From positions 1 to 8,825 of the forward strand of contig CAIXAQ010000478.1 of the NCBI GenBank assembly GCA_903917425.1: a stretch of 8,825 nucleotides of DNA, written 5' to 3'. Below, in pieces: positions 7,201 to 8,825 of this stretch. Below the pieces are notes generated by a model. The model made no database searches. It was not told the DNA's origin and saw only the letters and a list, made by a program, of their open reading frames with translations. Numbering within the stretch: position 1 is the stretch's first letter; the number at the start of each line of letters is the position of its first letter. The stretch comes from an uncultured Bacteroidales bacterium (GTDB lineage Bacteria; Bacteroidota; Bacteroidia; Bacteroidales; UBA4417). Made by a program: the position numbers and the translations under genes.

Positions 7201-8825
7201 ATCAGTTGAATTAACCGGTTTTACGCAGCAGGAAATGATCGGCAAAAACCCGCGCATCTTCAGTTCGGGTGAAAAGCCAAGGGAAGAATATCAAATCCTA
7301 TGGGATAAACTGAAATCGGGAAAAGAATGGCGTGGGGAATTTCATAATAAAAAGAAAAACGGCGAGCTTTTCTGGTCGGCGGCTTCCCTTTCCCCCATTT
7401 TTGATAACGGTGGAAAGATGACGCATTTTCTTGCCATTCAGGAAGACATTACTCAGCGCAAATTAGCCGAAGGCCAGCTAAGGAGGAGCGAAGAAAAATA
7501 CCGTAATATTTTTGAAAGTATACAGGATGTCTATTTCGAGGCTGCTTTTGATGGCACACTACTTGAAATCAGCCCTTCCATCGAAGCACTAACAAAGGGG
7601 CAATATACCCGTGCTGAGATGATAGGTAAACCTTTTACCGGTATATATGCTGACATTGACGAACGGAATGCATACATTTCGGCATTAGTTGAGCAGAAAA
7701 GAGTCACCGACCAGGAATTGTCGTTGCGTAACAAGGATGGTTCAATAGTTTGCATTTCTGTTACCTCGGCAATTTCATTCGATTCGGATGGCAAACCTGA
7801 AAAAACAACCGGTATCTTTCGCGATGTCACCGAGCGAAAACAGGCTGAACTGAAAATCAACGACCTGAACGAAAATCTTGAAAAAAGAATTATTGAAAGA
7901 ACTGCCCAGTTAGTCAGCACCAACGAAATTCTCGAAAACGAAATCCAAAGAAGGGTGTTGGCCGAAGAAGAACTTGAACTGAAAAAACAACGGCTTTCCG
8001 ATATTATCGCAGGAACCAACGTTGGAACCTGGGAATGGAATATACAAACCGGCGAAACCATTTTCAACGATAGGTGGTTCGAAATGATTGGCTATACGCT
8101 GGATGAACTTTCACCGGTAAACATCGAAACATGGATTGAATTTATACATCCTGATGATTTACAAAAAGCGTTTGAATTACAGGAAAAACACTTCAAAAGA
8201 GAGGTAGATTATTTCACCCTGGAATTCAGGATGAAGCATAAAGATGGCAGCTGGACTTGGGTTTTAAACAACGGAAAAGTTCACACCTGGACTGATGACG
8301 GCCAACCGCTCCTGATGTCGGGAACACATCAGGATATCACTTTACGCAAGCTAGCCGAGGAACAGCTATTGTGGAATAAAACACTTCTGGAATTGATGTC
8401 GAATTCGTCGCCACTTGGTTTTTTGGTGGTAGATAACCGCACTGATGCTATTTTGTATTTTAACCATCGTTTTTGTGAAATATGGGAAATACAGAATATT
8501 GAAGAACAAATGCAAAGGGGTGAGCTAACAAACAACGGCATTATCCCTTATTGTCTGCCTGTGCTGTCCGACATACCGGCTTTTGCCGAATCGTGCAAAC
8601 CGCTTCAGGAAGAAACAAACCGCATTGTGGTCGAAGATGAGATTGCCTTTACCGAAAACCGCACCGTCCGCCGTTTCACCACGCAGATCAGGGGCAAAAA
8701 CGACGAGTATTACGGCAGGCTTTATATTTTTGAAGACATCACCCAACGAAAACGCACTTCGGAATTTGAGACCGAACTATTACAATTATCGCTTCAACTG
8801 ACAGGTATTCCAAACGCTGAAATAC
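4286..8825 (+). CDS. Giant soluble multi-PAS sensor protein (probable histidine kinase), 3'-truncated
   Basis: Cytoplasmic signal sensor; the frame is open for 1513 codons to the window edge. The ATG at 4286 is chosen because an in-frame TAA lies at 4271-4273 and the next in-frame ATG is at 4457; no clear Shine-Dalgarno is seen, as is usual in Bacteroidota. No signal peptide or membrane segment is visible. Residues 1-75 are a charged coiled coil with the motif LIHELEVRQIEL near 45-56, often found before PAS domains in sensor kinases. Eleven PAS domains follow, approximately: 76-183, 197-308, 321-433, 446-559, 573-683, 693-812, 825-937, 947-1059, 1072-1185, 1236-1355 and 1363-1489. Most end in D-[IVM]-[TS]-[ED]-[RQ] and many begin after SEEK[YF]. 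PAS2 and PAS10 carry the IHPDD motif. A coiled coil with IERTAQL (about 1186-1235) separates PAS9 and PAS10. Residues 1497-1513 (ELLQLSLQLTGIPNAEI) resemble the start of a GAF domain. No DHp/HATPase, GGDEF or receiver domain lies in the window, so kinase output is inferred from family habit. Confidence 0.92.
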   Translation, partial: MKKQKKNLDAQAELRYKAEDLLKKKSINPSVNQAVSGTEADALKLIHELEVRQIELNMMMDELELAKKQNEDLNKSLFQANHSIMMMIDPETGKIKDANTAACKFYGWTNTEMCSKNISDINPLSKAEMSIEMQKARKEKRNHFLFKHILANGELRDVEVYSSPVSSGNTTLLHSIVHDMTERITTEEKLRKSEEKYRNLVESISDVVYEITVTGIIKYVSRSSINVLGYTPEEVIGKNILNFIHPDDQQMIAGRLSTLKLKDYNFLEYRYINKSGEICWVRSSTNAVVENGIIIGGAGTLTDITERRLAEAAIFESEEKYSRIFDTSPYAIMVTDAINSKIIEVNKAFTAISGYTREEAVGDSTIGLKLWAKMEDRNRVISELVEGKELSAEEFLFLTKSGKTITAQFSAQAIQLANRLYILSSIVDITERKLAESALRESESLYKAILNTSPDNITITDLNGTILISSSKALTMFGYESMEQLIGHNLNEYIVAGDRDRAMTEIGKMHQGILTGPANYKAVHADKTFFDIEVNGEMMRDIDGTPTRMVFVVRDVSERLKAEQIIKESEKKFQAIIQSQSEGIGLVNEHEVFDFANLAASKIFETDQLIGLSLYDFLSPGEKERINQQTQSRQNGISNNYELRIKTPKGNDKYISISSSPRLDENGNYTGAYGVFHDVTDQKLAQDEIKNKTTLLTNLIINLEEGILLESADRKILMTNQLFCDMFAIPAPPAALIGADCSDSAEQSKMLFQNPDSFVADINKILADKKIILDFELKLADGRYFERDYIPTYIENTYSGHLWKYRDITDRKVTENQIRLSEEKFRSITEQTSDLIAIADENGIITYASSASDSIFHISPEKIVGRNFISFVAETDIARAIQAFGDCMNKDGGIKNAEFLMKRDDGSTFFGELNGSKFQSATQLGTLVTIRDVSERKGIEEELIKLSKAVDQSPAMICITDLDGNIQYANSKSVELTGFTQQEMIGKNPRIFSSGEKPREEYQILWDKLKSGKEWRGEFHNKKKNGELFWSAASLSPIFDNGGKMTHFLAIQEDITQRKLAEGQLRRSEEKYRNIFESIQDVYFEAAFDGTLLEISPSIEALTKGQYTRAEMIGKPFTGIYADIDERNAYISALVEQKRVTDQELSLRNKDGSIVCISVTSAISFDSDGKPEKTTGIFRDVTERKQAELKINDLNENLEKRIIERTAQLVSTNEILENEIQRRVLAEEELELKKQRLSDIIAGTNVGTWEWNIQTGETIFNDRWFEMIGYTLDELSPVNIETWIEFIHPDDLQKAFELQEKHFKREVDYFTLEFRMKHKDGSWTWVLNNGKVHTWTDDGQPLLMSGTHQDITLRKLAEEQLLWNKTLLELMSNSSPLGFLVVDNRTDAILYFNHRFCEIWEIQNIEEQMQRGELTNNGIIPYCLPVLSDIPAFAESCKPLQEETNRIVVEDEIAFTENRTVRRFTTQIRGKNDEYYGRLYIFEDITQRKRTSEFETELLQLSLQLTGIPNAEI
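4862..4881 (+). repeat. 20-base exact repeat in the PAS1-PAS2 linker (copy 1)
   Basis: This 20-base stretch, encoding the linker residues S-E-E-K-Y-R plus flanking bases, recurs exactly at 7487-7506 before PAS9. It reflects reuse of the same inter-PAS linker, including identical codon choices. Confidence 0.8.
7487..7506 (+). repeat. 20-base exact repeat in the PAS8-PAS9 linker (copy 2)
   Basis: Exact copy of the stretch at 4862-4881, in the same reading phase and at the same position relative to the following PAS domain. A shorter related version precedes PAS7 (around 6746-6762, encoding S-E-E-K-F-R). Confidence 0.8.

Noticed and set aside
7241..7270. LOV-type blue-light photoreceptor in PAS8
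   Set aside because: The LOV signature needs a cysteine in the N-C-R-F-L-Q position; here the corresponding residues are N-P-R-I-F-S, so the photoactive cysteine is absent.
7531..8067. 178-codon open frame on the minus strand inside the sensor gene
   Set aside because: The Ser-, Phe- and Ile-rich translation is what the complement of Glu/Lys/Asp-rich PAS coding sequence gives; it overlaps PAS9 and PAS10 completely.

Overview
The window looks like chromosomal DNA from an anaerobic member of the Bacteroidota, possibly a Bacteroidales- or Marinilabiliales-like lineage. Four things suggest this: moderate GC with an AT-rich spacer; the lack of clear Shine-Dalgarno sequences; a promoter-like TATCTTTA element resembling the Bacteroidota TAnnTTTG -7 box; and two protein architectures common in that phylum, a giant fused acyl-CoA dehydratase activase and a very long multi-PAS sensor. 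The assignment is inferred; no rRNA or other taxonomic marker is present.

Layout. (1) Bases 1-3705, plus strand: the 3' part of a very large gene for a fused ATPase/activase plus HgdB-like protein (BadF/BadG/BcrA/BcrD ATPase modules, a DUF2229-type module and a dehydratase-like tail). The reading frame is open at base 1, so the true start lies upstream. (2) Bases 3706-4285: a 580-base AT-rich spacer with no convincing gene. It holds a 16-base tandem repeat just after the stop codon, a weak candidate terminator, several small inverted repeats, a 13-base direct repeat and a candidate promoter for the next gene. (3) Bases 4286-8825, plus strand: an uninterrupted frame of 1513 codons that runs off the right edge. 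It encodes a soluble sensor with an N-terminal coiled coil, eleven consecutive PAS domains and, at the very edge, what looks like the start of a GAF domain. The output module lies outside the window.

Relationship of the genes. They point the same way, but the long spacer with its own promoter and terminator candidates suggests separate transcription. The first is a redox or metabolic enzyme (ATP-driven low-potential electron transfer through iron-sulfur clusters). The second is a cytoplasmic signalling protein, one of whose PAS domains resembles flavin-binding redox PAS domains. A regulatory link between them is possible but nothing in the sequence shows one. I found no tRNA, rRNA, CRISPR array, insertion sequence or known riboswitch. 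I did not find a clearly new biological system; the most unusual items are the size of the PAS array and the repeat-bearing spacer.
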